A stretch of 32,000 nucleotides of DNA. It comes from Candidatus Rokuibacteriota bacterium. Lineage in GTDB: Bacteria; Methylomirabilota; Methylomirabilia; Rokubacteriales; CSP1-6. The stretch is taken from contig QHRW01000033.1 in NCBI GenBank assembly GCA_003220265.1, positions 1 to 32,000 of the forward strand. Direction: 5' to 3'. Of the stretch, positions 8,764 to 22,777 are shown piece after piece. Below the pieces are notes generated by a model. It searched no databases. It worked only from the letters and a program-made list of their open reading frames with translations, and had not been told where the DNA came from. Made by a program: the position numbers and the translations under genes. How positions within the stretch are numbered: the first letter of the stretch is position 1; every line of letters begins with the position of its first letter.

Positions 8764-10605
8764 CTACTCCACCGTCACCGACTTGGCGAGGTTGCGGGGC
8801 TGGTCCACGTCGCAGCCGCGGCGGACGGCGATGTGGTAGGCCAGGAGCTGCAGCGGAATCACCGTGATCAGCGGCATCAGCATCTCGGCGGCGGCCGGCA
8901 CCTCGATCACGTGCTGGGCCTTGCTCGCGACGAGCTTGTCGCCGGTCTGGACGACGGCGATCACCTGGCCCTCGCGGGCGCGGACCTCCTCGATGTTGCT
9001 CAGCATGCGCTCGTAGCCGCTGTCGCGCGGCGCCAGCGCCACCACCGGGAAGTTCTCGTCGATCAGCGCGATGGGCCCGTGCTTCATCTCGCCGCCGGCG
9101 TAGCCCTCGGCGTGGATGTAGGACAGCTCCTTGAGCTTCAGCGCGCCCTCGAGCGCGATCGGGTACTGCAGCCCACGGCCGAGGTAGAGGAAGTCGTGCG
9201 CGCTCGACAGGTGCCGCGCGAGGGCGGCGATCTTGGTGTCGAGCTCCAGCGTCTGCTCGATGAGCCGCGGGATCTCCACCAGGTCCTGGATGCGCTTGCG
9301 CACGTCCTCGGCAGTGAGCACGCCGCGCTGGCGGCCGAGCCAGAGGCCGACGAGGTAGCAGGCCACCACCATGGTCGAGAACGCCTTGGTGGAGGCCACT
9401 CCGATCTCGGGGCCCGCGTGCATGTAGAGCGTGCCGGTGGCCTCGCGCGAGAGCGCCGAGCCGACGACGTTGGTGATGGCCAGGATCGGCGCGCCCTTCA
9501 GCCGCGCGGCCTTCACGGCGCCCAGCGTGTCCGCCGTTTCTCCCGACTGCGACACGGCGATCACCAGCGTCTCCGGCCCCACGATGGCGTCGCGATAGCG
9601 GAACTCCGAGCCCAGGTCCACCTCGGCGGGCAGGCCGGCCAGGCGCTCGATCATCGAGCGGCCCAGCAGCGAGGCGTACGAGGCGGTGCCGCACGCGACG
9701 AAGACGACGCGCTGGATGGCCTTGACGGTCGAGGGGTCGAGGTCGATGTCGGGCAGCAGGATGTTGCCGGTCTCCGGCGCCACGCGGCCGCGGAAGGTGT
9801 CGGCCACGGCGCGCGGCTGCTCGTACATCTCCTTGAGCATGAAGTGCCGGTAGCCGCCCTTCTCGGCCATGATCGGATCCCAGAGGATCCGCACCGGCTC
9901 GCGCTGGACCGGCTCGTCGGCCAGCGTGCTGAGCTCGACGCCGGCCGCGGTGACCACCGCGACCTCGCCATCCTCCAGGATCACGACGTCGCGCGTGTGC
10001 CCGAGGATGGCCGGGATGTCGGAGGCGATGAACATCTCGCCCTTGCCGAGCCCGATGACGACGCTGCCGGCACCGTGCTTGCCGGCGACGAGCCGGTCGG
10101 GCGCCGCCGCCGCCATCACGCCGACCGCGTAGGAGCCGCGCACCTCGTTGAGGGCGCGCTTGACGGCGCGCTCCAGGCGGCCTTCGCTCTCGAGGTAATG
10201 CTCGATCAGGTGCGCCAGCACCTCGGTGTCGGTCTCCGACTTGAAGACGTGGCCCTCGGCCGCGAGGCGCTCCTTGATCTCGAGGTAGTTCTCGAGGATG
10301 CCGTTATGGACGACGACCAGGCCGCCCGCGCAGTCGGTGTGCGGATGCGCGTTCTCGTCGGAGGGCCGGCCGTGGGTAGCCCAGCGCGTGTGGCCGATCC
10401 CGAGGCTGCCGGCCACGGGGCGCTCGCGGAGGATGCCCTCCAGCACCTTCATCCGCCCGGCCGCGCGGCGCACCTCGAGCGCGCCATCGGCGCCCAGCAC
10501 GGCCACGCCGGCGGAATCGTAACCGCGGTACTCCAGCCGCTTGAGACCCTCGACGATGATGGACACCGCGTTCTTCTCGCCGACGTACCCGACGATTCCG
10601 CACAT
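8764..10605 (-). CDS. glmS: Glutamine-fructose-6-phosphate aminotransferase (isomerizing)
   Basis: GlmS makes glucosamine-6-phosphate from fructose-6-phosphate and glutamine, the first committed step to UDP-GlcNAc for peptidoglycan and LPS. The start ATG at 10605 places nucleophile Cys2 directly after the initiator Met (MCGIVGYVG), as the N-terminal nucleophile glutaminase domain requires. The two SIS sugar-isomerase domains follow, with VAVSQSGET-type (VIAVSQSGETADT) and STKAFSTMV segments, and the protein ends in the typical PRNLAKSVTVE. Length is 613 residues. It begins 4 bases after the glmU stop, so the two form an operon. Confidence 0.97.
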   Translation of the reverse strand: MCGIVGYVGEKNAVSIIVEGLKRLEYRGYDSAGVAVLGADGALEVRRAAGRMKVLEGILRERPVAGSLGIGHTRWATHGRPSDENAHPHTDCAGGLVVVHNGILENYLEIKERLAAEGHVFKSETDTEVLAHLIEHYLESEGRLERAVKRALNEVRGSYAVGVMAAAAPDRLVAGKHGAGSVVIGLGKGEMFIASDIPAILGHTRDVVILEDGEVAVVTAAGVELSTLADEPVQREPVRILWDPIMAEKGGYRHFMLKEMYEQPRAVADTFRGRVAPETGNILLPDIDLDPSTVKAIQRVVFVACGTASYASLLGRSMIERLAGLPAEVDLGSEFRYRDAIVGPETLVIAVSQSGETADTLGAVKAARLKGAPILAITNVVGSALSREATGTLYMHAGPEIGVASTKAFSTMVVACYLVGLWLGRQRGVLTAEDVRKRIQDLVEIPRLIEQTLELDTKIAALARHLSSAHDFLYLGRGLQYPIALEGALKLKELSYIHAEGYAGGEMKHGPIALIDENFPVVALAPRDSGYERMLSNIEEVRAREGQVIAVVQTGDKLVASKAQHVIEVPAAAEMLMPLITVIPLQLLAYHIAVRRGCDVDQPRNLAKSVTVE

Positions 10606-10609
10606 GTCT

Positions 10610-12010
10610 CTAGCCTTCCTTCTTCTTCTCGGCCTTCTTTTTTTCGTTCGTGGCACGCCAACGCGCGGCCCAGCCATCCTTCGTGACCGGCTGGCTGCGC
10701 TCGACCGCGAGCGCGTCGGCGGCCACGTCCCTGGTGATGACCGAGCCGGCCGCGACGTAGGCGCCGGGGCCCACCGTCAGCGGCGCGATCAGGCTGGAAT
10801 TGGTTCCCACGAAGGCGCCGTCGCCGATCACGGTCGGATGCTTGCGGAAGCCGTCGTAGTTGGCGGTGATCATGCCGGCGCCGACGTTGACATCGTCACC
10901 GACGGTGGCGTCGCCGAGGTAGGAGACGTGGTGCATCTTCGTCTTGCGGCCGACGCGCGAGTTTTTGAGCTCGGCGTAGTTACCGATCTCGGTGCCGGCT
11001 CCGATCACGCAGCCCGGTCGCACGTGGCAGAACGGCCCGAGCGTCGCGTCCTCCTCGATGACGGCCGCTTCGATGATGCTGTAGGGCATGAGCGAGACGC
11101 GGTCGGCCAGCCGGCTATCGCTCACGTGCGAGCCCGCGCCGATGACGCATTCGCTGCCGATGGTGGTGGCCCCGGTGATGACGGTCTGCGGGTGGACCAC
11201 GCTGTCGGGGCCGATCGTCACCGTGTCGTCGATGTACGTGCTGGCGGGATCGTGCACGGTGACGCCCTCGACCATCAGCCGATCGAGGATCCGCCGCCGC
11301 TGGATGGCGGCGAGGGCGGCGAGCTGCTTGCGGTCGTTGATGCCCATCGCCTCGACCGGGTCGGCGACGGTGACGGCCTCCACCTTGGCCCCGGCGCGCG
11401 CCAGCACGCCGATGACGTCGGTGAGATAGAGCTCGCCCTGGTCGTTGTCAGGCTTGACCTCGGCCAGCGCCGGCCACAGCCGCCGCGCGTCGAAGCAGTA
11501 CACGCTGGTGTTGATCTCGCTGATCTTCTTCTGGTCGTCGGTGGCGTCGCGGTCCTCGACGATGCGCTTCACGCGCCCGCCCTGCCGCAGCACGCGGCCG
11601 TAGCCGTGCGGGCGCTCGACCACCGCGGTGAGCACGGTGGCGGCAGCGCCGCTGGCTCGGTGGTGCTCGACGAGGCGCTCGATCGTCTCGAGCAGCAGCA
11701 GCGGCATGTCGGCGGCCAGAACGAGCAGCGCGCCCTTGTCGGGGCACGCCTCGCGCGTCTGCAGCACGGCGTGGCCGGTGCCGAGCCGCTCACGCTGCTC
11801 GACGATCGTGACGCCATCGCCGGCCGCCGAGCGAACGCCCTCGGCGTTGGGCCCCACCACGATGACCACGCGGTCGGCGAGCGTCTGGGCCAGGCGCAGG
11901 GGATAGCTGATCAGGGGGCGGCCACAGAGCTCGTGAAGGACCTTCGGCGTCCGCGAGCGCATGCGCTTGCCCTCGCCAGCCGCCAGGATGACTGTCGTCA
12001 ATCCGTCCAT
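10610..12010 (-). CDS. glmU: Bifunctional UDP-GlcNAc pyrophosphorylase / GlcN-1-P N-acetyltransferase
   Basis: The N-terminal nucleotidyltransferase domain starts with the signature LAAGEGKRMRS and contains RLGTGHAV and VYCFDA segments. The C-terminal half is a left-handed beta-helix of hexapeptide repeats with the acetyltransferase motif YLGDATVGDD followed by NVGAGMITANYDG. The ATG at 12010 gives 466 residues, normal for GlmU. An ATG five codons upstream is an alternative. It lies directly before glmS, so two of the enzymes of UDP-GlcNAc synthesis are made together. The C-terminal tail is unusually Lys/Glu rich (EKKKAEKKKEG). Confidence 0.97.
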   Translation of the reverse strand: MDGLTTVILAAGEGKRMRSRTPKVLHELCGRPLISYPLRLAQTLADRVVIVVGPNAEGVRSAAGDGVTIVEQRERLGTGHAVLQTREACPDKGALLVLAADMPLLLLETIERLVEHHRASGAAATVLTAVVERPHGYGRVLRQGGRVKRIVEDRDATDDQKKISEINTSVYCFDARRLWPALAEVKPDNDQGELYLTDVIGVLARAGAKVEAVTVADPVEAMGINDRKQLAALAAIQRRRILDRLMVEGVTVHDPASTYIDDTVTIGPDSVVHPQTVITGATTIGSECVIGAGSHVSDSRLADRVSLMPYSIIEAAVIEEDATLGPFCHVRPGCVIGAGTEIGNYAELKNSRVGRKTKMHHVSYLGDATVGDDVNVGAGMITANYDGFRKHPTVIGDGAFVGTNSSLIAPLTVGPGAYVAAGSVITRDVAADALAVERSQPVTKDGWAARWRATNEKKKAEKKKEG

Positions 12011-12038
12011 GGGAGAGAGGCCCATTCTAGCAATGGGT

Positions 12039-12054
12039 GGCAATGCCTGTGCCA
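12039..12054 (-). promoter_or_regulatory. Sigma-54-like -24/-12 element before glmU-glmS
   Basis: On the minus strand TGGCAC-AGGCA-TTGCC matches the sigma-54 consensus TGGCAC-N5-TTGCW at nearly every conserved position. The expected start would be about 12028, leaving an 18-base leader to the ATG at 12010. A competing reading exists: TGC-TAGAAT at 12024-12032 resembles an extended -10 box for the housekeeping sigma factor, without a good -35. Confidence 0.45.
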
Positions 12055-12067
12055 TATCCAGATGCCT

Positions 12068-12092
12068 AAAAAGACGGCTGTTTCCACCGCCG
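12068..12092 (-). terminator. Possible weak terminator after rluD
   Basis: After the rluD stop the minus strand reads CGGC, a 10-base loop, GCCG, then TCTTTTT. The stem is only four pairs, so this is a weak candidate, but it sits between the end of the ileS-lspA-rluD run and the glmU promoter, where a terminator is expected. Confidence 0.3.
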
Positions 12093-12113
12093 AGTGTGCC
12101 TGTCCGGCCGCAA

Positions 12114-13046
12114 TCATGGCTCGCGCCCGTGTCGCAGGTGAGACAGCAGCCGCTCGAGCCGCGCCGGCGCTTTGGAGAAGTATTCCACCCTCTGATGGGT
12201 AACCGGGTGCACGAACCCGAGGGCGACCGCGTGCAGGGCCAGACCGTCCACGGGAACAGGGACGGTGCGCCGGCGGCCGCCATAGGCGGAATCACCGGCC
12301 ACGGGGTGGCCGAGCGAGGCGAAATGGACACGAATCTGGTGCGTGCGGCCCGTCTCCAACCGTGCCTCCACGACGGTGAATTGCGGGAATCGTTCCAGCA
12401 CCCGCCAGCGGGTCACGGCCCGCCGCCCCCGACCCTCCGGCCGGACCGCCATGCGCGTCCTGTCGCGGGGATCTCGACCGATCGGCTTGTCGATCACTCC
12501 CTCGCCAGCGGCCATACGGCCGTGGACCACGCTGAGGTATACCCGCCGCACGGTGCGGGCGGCGAGCTGGGCCGTGAGCGCCTCGTAGGCTGCCTGGCTC
12601 TTGGCCATCACGAGCAGGCCGGAGGTGTCCTTGTCGAGCCGATGCACGATGCCGGGCCGGCGCGGGCCGCCCACCCCCGCCACGCCGGGCGCATGGGCCA
12701 GGACCGCCGCCGCCAGGGTGCCCCGCGCGTGGCCGGCCCCCGGATGCACCACCATCCCCGCAGGCTTGTCCAGCACGAGCACGTCGTCGTCCTCGTGGAC
12801 GACCGTCAGGGCGATGGCCTCGGGCTCGAGCGTCTCGGGCGCCGGCGGCGGAATGTCGATCGAGATCCGCTCGCCGCCGCGCAAGCGATGCGACGCCCTG
12901 GCCGCCGCCCCGTCCACCAGCACGTGGCCCGCGTCGATCAACGCCTGCAGCTTCGCGCGCGATTGCTCCGGCACCGCGGCGGCCAGCCAGCGGTCCAGGC
13001 GCGTGCCCGCGCCCTCCCGCTCGACGGCGAGAATCCTGCGCTCCAC
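12114..13046 (-). CDS. rluD: RluD-family 23S rRNA pseudouridine synthase
   Basis: The 310-residue protein begins with an S4 RNA-binding domain (about residues 15-65, TRLDRWLAAAVPEQSRAKLQALI). A RluA/RluD catalytic domain follows, with catalytic Asp138 in HRLDKDTSGLLV and the later motif RLETGRTHQIRVH. These enzymes convert specific uridines of large-subunit rRNA to pseudouridine. The S4 domain and length favour the RluD branch over RluA, though the exact target uridines cannot be read from sequence. Start is GTG at 13046, 5 bases after the preceding small gene. A gene of this family next to lspA is a common arrangement in bacteria. Confidence 0.9.
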   Translation of the reverse strand: MERRILAVEREGAGTRLDRWLAAAVPEQSRAKLQALIDAGHVLVDGAAARASHRLRGGERISIDIPPPAPETLEPEAIALTVVHEDDDVLVLDKPAGMVVHPGAGHARGTLAAAVLAHAPGVAGVGGPRRPGIVHRLDKDTSGLLVMAKSQAAYEALTAQLAARTVRRVYLSVVHGRMAAGEGVIDKPIGRDPRDRTRMAVRPEGRGRRAVTRWRVLERFPQFTVVEARLETGRTHQIRVHFASLGHPVAGDSAYGGRRRTVPVPVDGLALHAVALGFVHPVTHQRVEYFSKAPARLERLLSHLRHGREP

Positions 13047-13051
13047 GCCGC

Positions 13052-13318
13052 TCAGGCGAGGAGCATCCGCGCCGGCTGCAGCGTGCGATCGAAGGGGTGC
13101 AGGACGAGACCGAGGATCTCCAGCGTGACGACGCCGAGCAGCGCCTCGTCACCCGGCTCGCCGAGGATCACCGGCGTATGACCGTCACCGTGCGCGAGCG
13201 CGACGTGGCTCTCGGAGACGTCGCGCGCGATCGTGCTGCCGTCGGCGAGGACGAGAAAGCGAACCGGGCGCGTTCCGGCCGGGCCACGCGCAACGCCATC
13301 GATGTAGGTCAGCCCCAT
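13052..13318 (-). CDS. Clan AA aspartic-protease-like protein lacking the catalytic motif (degenerate)
   Basis: This 88-residue ORF looks like a short retropepsin-like family protein. The N-terminus (MGLTYIDGVARGP...VRFLV) and the C-terminal half (LADGSTIARDVSES, then PVILGEPGDEALLGVVTLE and LGLVLHPFDRTLQP) match what I know of that family. In typical members FLV is followed by DSGA or DTGA and about 30 further residues before the ADGS strand. Here FLV joins LADGS directly, so the catalytic Asp and its flap-side segment are absent. The frame is intact and the C-terminal glycine-rich LLGVVTLE motif remains. It may be an inactive remnant or a shortened binding protein. It lies between lspA and rluD with 5-base gaps, so it is likely transcribed. 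Confidence 0.7.
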   Translation of the reverse strand: MGLTYIDGVARGPAGTRPVRFLVLADGSTIARDVSESHVALAHGDGHTPVILGEPGDEALLGVVTLEILGLVLHPFDRTLQPARMLLA

Positions 13319-13323
13319 CAGTG

Positions 13324-13805
13324 TCAGCCGGAAGACGGTTCGGCGGGCGTGCGGTCGGTGAGGAGACGCAGCGCCAGGAGGACGACACCCACCGTGATGG
13401 CCGAATCGGCCACGTTGAAGGCGGGCCAGTGCCAGCTGCGCCAGTGGACGTCCACGAAGTCCACGACGGCGCCGAAGCGCGCGCGGTCGATGAGGTTGCC
13501 GACGGCGCCGCCGAAGATGAGGCCGATCGCCACGCGCCCGACCCACCCGCCGGCCGGCAGCACCCGCAGCGCCACCCGCGCCAGTACCGCCAGCGCGACG
13601 AGCGAGAGCGCCGCGACCACCCAGCGCCACGTGCGCGGCACCGAGCCCAGCAGCCCGAAGGCCAGCCCGGGATTCATGACGAGCGTGAACGACATGAGGT
13701 CGTCGATGAGGGCGACGGGCACGCCAAGCGGCAGCCGGTCGAGCACGAGCACCTTGGAAGCCTGGTCGAGCGCCACGACGGCGCCGGCCAGGGCGAACAC
13801 GGCGA

Positions 13806-13809
<4 letters not shown>
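13324..13809 (-). CDS. lspA: Lipoprotein signal peptidase (signal peptidase II)
   Basis: LspA cleaves the signal peptide of prolipoproteins after lipid attachment at the inner membrane. The 161-residue protein has four membrane segments and the two catalytic aspartates: D117 in [19 protein letters not shown] and D135 in [11 protein letters not shown]. The start is GTG at 13809, overlapping the ileS stop as GTGA, so translation is coupled to ileS. The ileS-lspA pair is widespread. The long frame running from 16461 into this gene is a shadow in front of the true start. Confidence 0.95.
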
Positions 13810-16607
<2,798 letters not shown>

Positions 16608-16643
16608 GGCCAGGAAACGTCATGGTACCACACGGCTCGCGGA

Positions 16644-17246
16644 CTACTTCGGGGTCAGGTGCACCTCGCCGGCGGCGGCATCCATGGTGACCTTGAACTG
16701 GTCGAGGAAATCGCGGCCGAGCAGCCCCTCGCCGCCGTCACCCGCCAGCTCGTAGGAACCGACCGGCATCCGGCCCACCCTGGCCTCGCCGACTTCGAGG
16801 GACTCGACGACGACGAAGTCGATCTTGTCCGTGCCGGTCGCGCCGGTGATCTGGCCAGTGGCGACGGGACGCGTGATGGCGACTCCGGCAGCCTGCAGCG
16901 TGCGCGGGCTGATCATGGTGCGGTCGGCCCCGGTGTCGAGCAGGAGCTTGGCGGTGAAGCCGCCGTTGATCTTCACGTCGACGACGATCCGCCGGCCCGG
17001 CGTGTACTTGATGACGGTGCCGGCCGGCTTGGCCGCGGACTCCACGGGCGCGCTCGAGGGGGGCAAGTTGCGCATGCCGATCGGTGTCGCGACGCCGCGG
17101 AATCGCTCCGGCACGTTCTCGAGGCCGTCGACGTAGTAGCTGTGACCCTGCTCGTCGGTATACCGATAGATCTCGGCACGGGCGGGCGCCGGCCACGAGG
17201 CCAGCAGCGCGCTCAGCGAGAGGGCGATCAGCACGGCGCGCCGCAT
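16644..17246 (-). CDS. Secreted retropepsin-like aspartic protease with DUF4124-type N-terminus
   Basis: This 200-residue protein has a signal peptide (cleavage likely after ARA at residue 24). A DUF4124-like strand pair follows (EIYRYTDEQGHSYYVD), then a linker and a retropepsin-like domain with D104 in LLLDTGADRTMIS and a closing GLLGRDFLDQFKVTMD. Such single-domain proteases act as dimers and probably work in the periplasm; the substrate is unknown. The ATG at 17246 was chosen because it begins the signal peptide. A TATGAT box ends 6 bases before the ATG. It is intact, unlike the protease-like ORF at 13052-13318. Confidence 0.83.
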   Translation of the reverse strand: MRRAVLIALSLSALLASWPAPARAEIYRYTDEQGHSYYVDGLENVPERFRGVATPIGMRNLPPSSAPVESAAKPAGTVIKYTPGRRIVVDVKINGGFTAKLLLDTGADRTMISPRTLQAAGVAITRPVATGQITGATGTDKIDFVVVESLEVGEARVGRMPVGSYELAGDGGEGLLGRDFLDQFKVTMDAAAGEVHLTPK

Positions 17247-17252
17247 GCGGCG

Positions 17253-17258
17253 ATCATA
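17253..17258 (-). promoter_or_regulatory. Candidate -10 box for the secreted protease gene
   Basis: TATGAT on the minus strand lies six bases before the ATG at 17246, at the very end of the upstream gene. No recognisable -35 is present at 16-18 bases. If used, the transcript would be leaderless. Confidence 0.35.
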
Positions 17259-18726
17259 CCGTACAGCGCCGGACGCGATATACGACCATTTCGGGCCCTC
17301 CGGAAACCTCCACCCGGTCGAGCCGCACGCGCTCGAGCGGTTCAAGGAGGTCGGTGCGGCTCGCCAGCCGCGGAAACCACGTGGGGAAAATGATCACGTA
17401 GTCCGGGCACACGTTCGCGACGAAGCGGATGACGCCGTCCTCGCCCTGGCGGCGATAGGGCAGGATCTCGGGCGTTACCAGCCCCATGAGATCGACGATC
17501 TCGCGGCGCGACACCCACGCAATGGCGCCGATGTCGTTGACGGCCAGGCGCGCGCCCGGACGCGTGTGCGCGGCGACCCAGCGCCCGAGGCGCACCTGCA
17601 TCGCCTCGATGTTCTGCACGCCCCACGCATAGCGCTCGGCCGCCGGCACCAGCAGCCACAGGGCGAGCGCCAGCCACAAGAGCAGCGCCGCTCGCCACCG
17701 CGCGGGCGAGGGCGCGAACGCGGCGGCCAGCACGACGAGGGCGAGTGGCAGCAGGTGGATCGAATAGCGGCCTTCCTGAAAGCCGGGCCCACGGTACGGC
17801 GCCAGCAGCGCCATGCCCACGGGATGCGCGACGAGCGCGAGCGCCACCACGCCCAGGGGGCGGCCGCTGCGCCGCCAGGCCAGCGCGATCGCGGGGACGG
17901 ACAGCGGCAGCAGTGGGTTGACGTGCCGCAGCCAGGAGAGCCACTCGCGCACGAAGGCCCACGGCCGCGTGAACAGCGTCAGCGTGAGCGGCTCGCGCAC
18001 TCCGCCGAGCCAGCCGATGAGCCCGCCCTCGACCTTGGCCGCCGCGGTCGCCGGATACGGCGCGCCGACCGTGGCGTACGAGAAGGCCACCACCGGCGCG
18101 AGCACGATGGCGGGCACGACGACGAAGACGGCCGCGCGCCGAAGCGTGAGCGGCCGCGCCAGCGCCAGCAACGGCAGCAGCAGCGCCGCCTCGGGACGCG
18201 CGGCCACCGCCAGGGCGGCGAGCAGCGCACTGCCCACGAGGTGCTCGCGCGCGTGGGCGAGCAGCGCCGCGGCCACGAGCAGCGCGGCCAGCGTGACCTC
18301 CATGCCGGAGAGCGCGCCCCAGGCGATCGGCCCCGTCCACAGCAGTGCGACGCCGGCCACGAGCGCGACGACCGGCGGCACGCCCCAGGCCAGCGCCGCC
18401 CGCCGCGTGACCAGCGCGGCGGCCAGCGCGCAGACCACACCGAGCGTCTTGGCCATCGCCACGGAGGCGCCCGCGACGAGGGCGCCGGCCGCGAGCAGCA
18501 GCGTCCACAGCGGCGCCGTCGAGCCGGCCATCGGCCGGCCCGGGTTGTACGCGAAGCCGTGGCCCTCGGCGAGATTGCGGGCGAAGTGCAAGTGGATCCA
18601 CGAGTCGTCGAGTGGAAAGCCCCAGGCGCCGGCGATCAGCCGCTCGCGGGCGGCGAAGAAGACGAGCGGAAGCACCGCGGCCAGCGCGAGCAGGGCATCG
18701 TCGCGATACGAGGTCTCAGCGCGCAG
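17254..18726 (-). CDS. Multi-pass membrane glycosyltransferase-like protein (GT-C type)
   Basis: This hydrophobic protein of about 490 residues has ten or so membrane segments and an early acidic motif, PLDDSWIHLHFARNLAEG, followed by YNPGRPMAGSTAPLWT. That layout is typical of GT-C polyprenyl-phosphate-dependent glycosyltransferases and related bacterial membrane proteins (RgtA/PMT-like). A soluble C-terminal part begins near VQNIEAMQVRLGRWV. Donor and acceptor are unknown. The start is uncertain: the first membrane helix needs residues upstream of the GTG at 18675, and no ATG, GTG or TTG lies in the right place. A CTG at 18726 overlapping the upstream stop is used provisionally. Confidence 0.72.
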   Translation of the reverse strand: MRAETSYRDDALLALAAVLPLVFFAARERLIAGAWGFPLDDSWIHLHFARNLAEGHGFAYNPGRPMAGSTAPLWTLLLAAGALVAGASVAMAKTLGVVCALAAALVTRRAALAWGVPPVVALVAGVALLWTGPIAWGALSGMEVTLAALLVAAALLAHAREHLVGSALLAALAVAARPEAALLLPLLALARPLTLRRAAVFVVVPAIVLAPVVAFSYATVGAPYPATAAAKVEGGLIGWLGGVREPLTLTLFTRPWAFVREWLSWLRHVNPLLPLSVPAIALAWRRSGRPLGVVALALVAHPVGMALLAPYRGPGFQEGRYSIHLLPLALVVLAAAFAPSPARWRAALLLWLALALWLLVPAAERYAWGVQNIEAMQVRLGRWVAAHTRPGARLAVNDIGAIAWVSRREIVDLMGLVTPEILPYRRQGEDGVIRFVANVCPDYVIIFPTWFPRLASRTDLLEPLERVRLDRVEVSGGPEMVVYRVRRCTV

Positions 18727-19077
18727 GGCGCAGCGTGTAGCCGGCGTAGCGCACCGGCGCCTTGCCCAGCGGCAGCACGTAGAGGAAGCGCCCGTAGGGC
18801 AGCTCGATCTCGACGAGCCCGCGTGGGCGCTCGGTGGCCGGACTCCAGTGATCCACGAACCACACGAGCCACTGCGCACGCGCCGGCAGCGTGACCTCGG
18901 CGTCCGGCTCGAGCGTCATGGCCGACGCGCGTCGCGGCGCGTAGTAGCCCGGCGGGCCGTCTCCCAGGTGCAGCTCGTAGATCGCATCCGCGCCCGGTAC
19001 GGCAGGCGCGAGAGGACGGTGACGACGGACAGGGCAACCGCCATCAGGTAGTCGAGGCGGTCCGGACGATGGGCCAT
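18716..19077 (-). pseudogene. Internally deleted, frameshifted membrane protein gene (remnant)
   Basis: From the ATG at 19077 one frame gives a membrane-protein N-terminus (MAHRPDRLDYLMAVALSVV then TVLSRLPYRARM). Coding quality then moves to another frame, which reads AIYELHLGDGPPGYYAPRRA and on to RYAGYTLRPAR before a TGA at 18716. The N-terminal piece looks like the first helix of a membrane glycosyltransferase and the second piece like a soluble C-terminal domain, with the middle missing. I interpret it as a gene that lost its interior and its frame. A short independent gene starting at the ATG at 18919 (67 residues) is an alternative reading. A TATACT box lies 11 bases before 19077. Confidence 0.55.
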
Positions 19078-19088
19078 GGCGGACGTGC

Positions 19089-19094
19089 AGTATA
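19089..19094 (-). promoter_or_regulatory. Candidate -10 box before the remnant gene
   Basis: TATACT is present on the minus strand 11 bases upstream of the ATG at 19077. The -35 position reads AGGCGG, so only the -10 box supports a promoter. It may now serve the downstream glycosyltransferase-like gene. Confidence 0.3.
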
Positions 19095-19149
19095 CCCGCG
19101 CCGCGCGTGGCCCGCCTCGCGCCGGCGCCGGGAGCGTCGGGCGGAAGGG

Positions 19150-19338
19150 CTAGACCTTCTTCTCCTCTTCCTTGCGGGCGGCGGGGTCGGCGTCGGCCTT
19201 GACCTCGTTGACCCCCTTCTTGAACTCCTTCACGCTCGAGCCGAGCGAGCGGGCGAGGTCCGGGAGACGGTTCGCGCCGAAGAGGATCAGCACGATGACG
19301 AGGATGATGACGAGTTCTTGAGTGCCAAGGCCAAACAT
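19150..19338 (-). CDS. tatA: Sec-independent protein translocase subunit TatA/TatE
   Basis: This 62-residue protein has the TatA layout: an N-terminal membrane helix starting FGLGTQELVIILVIVLILFG, the FG-hinge, an amphipathic helix (NRLPDLARSLGSSVKEFKKG) and a charged tail. TatA forms the pore of the twin-arginine system for folded proteins. An AAGGAG Shine-Dalgarno sequence sits at 19345-19350, eight bases' distance or less from the ATG, one of few clear ones in the window. No tatB or tatC is adjacent. It lies 42 bases after selB. Confidence 0.93.
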   Translation of the reverse strand: MFGLGTQELVIILVIVLILFGANRLPDLARSLGSSVKEFKKGVNEVKADADPAARKEEEKKV

Positions 19339-19380
19339 GTGACGCTCCTTTTCTCGGTCGCCCTCACCTTACCCCCTGCC

Positions 19381-21291
<1,911 letters not shown>

Positions 21292-21296
21292 GTGAC

Positions 21297-21362
21297 GTGG
21301 GGGGGCCCGATATGGCCCCCCACACCTCCCGACGCTCGGCGCGTCCCGGCGGCGCCGCGACG
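21297..21362. repeat. Palindromic intergenic repeat, copy 2 (5' of selB)
   Basis: The plus strand reads a run of seven G, then CCC, GATAT, GG and six C, forming a stem of about eight pairs with a six-base loop and extra pairs past one bulge. The following 40 bases (CACACCTCCCGACGCTCGG and on) resemble the bases after the palindrome at 24239. It fills the gap between selA and selB. It could act as a terminator, an mRNA structure at the selB start, or simply be a dispersed repeat. Confidence 0.7.
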
Positions 21363-21382
21363 CGCCTCGATGATGTGCATCC

Positions 21383-22766
<1,384 letters not shown>

Positions 22767-22777
<11 letters not shown>

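Noticed and set aside
8624..8774. Upstream TGA at 8775-8777 in the reductase frame as a selenocysteine codon
   Set aside because: The codons before it lie inside glmS and do not read as protein for this family.
8833..10686. 617-codon plus-strand ORF
   Set aside because: Fully antisense to glmS, low-complexity composition, no motif.
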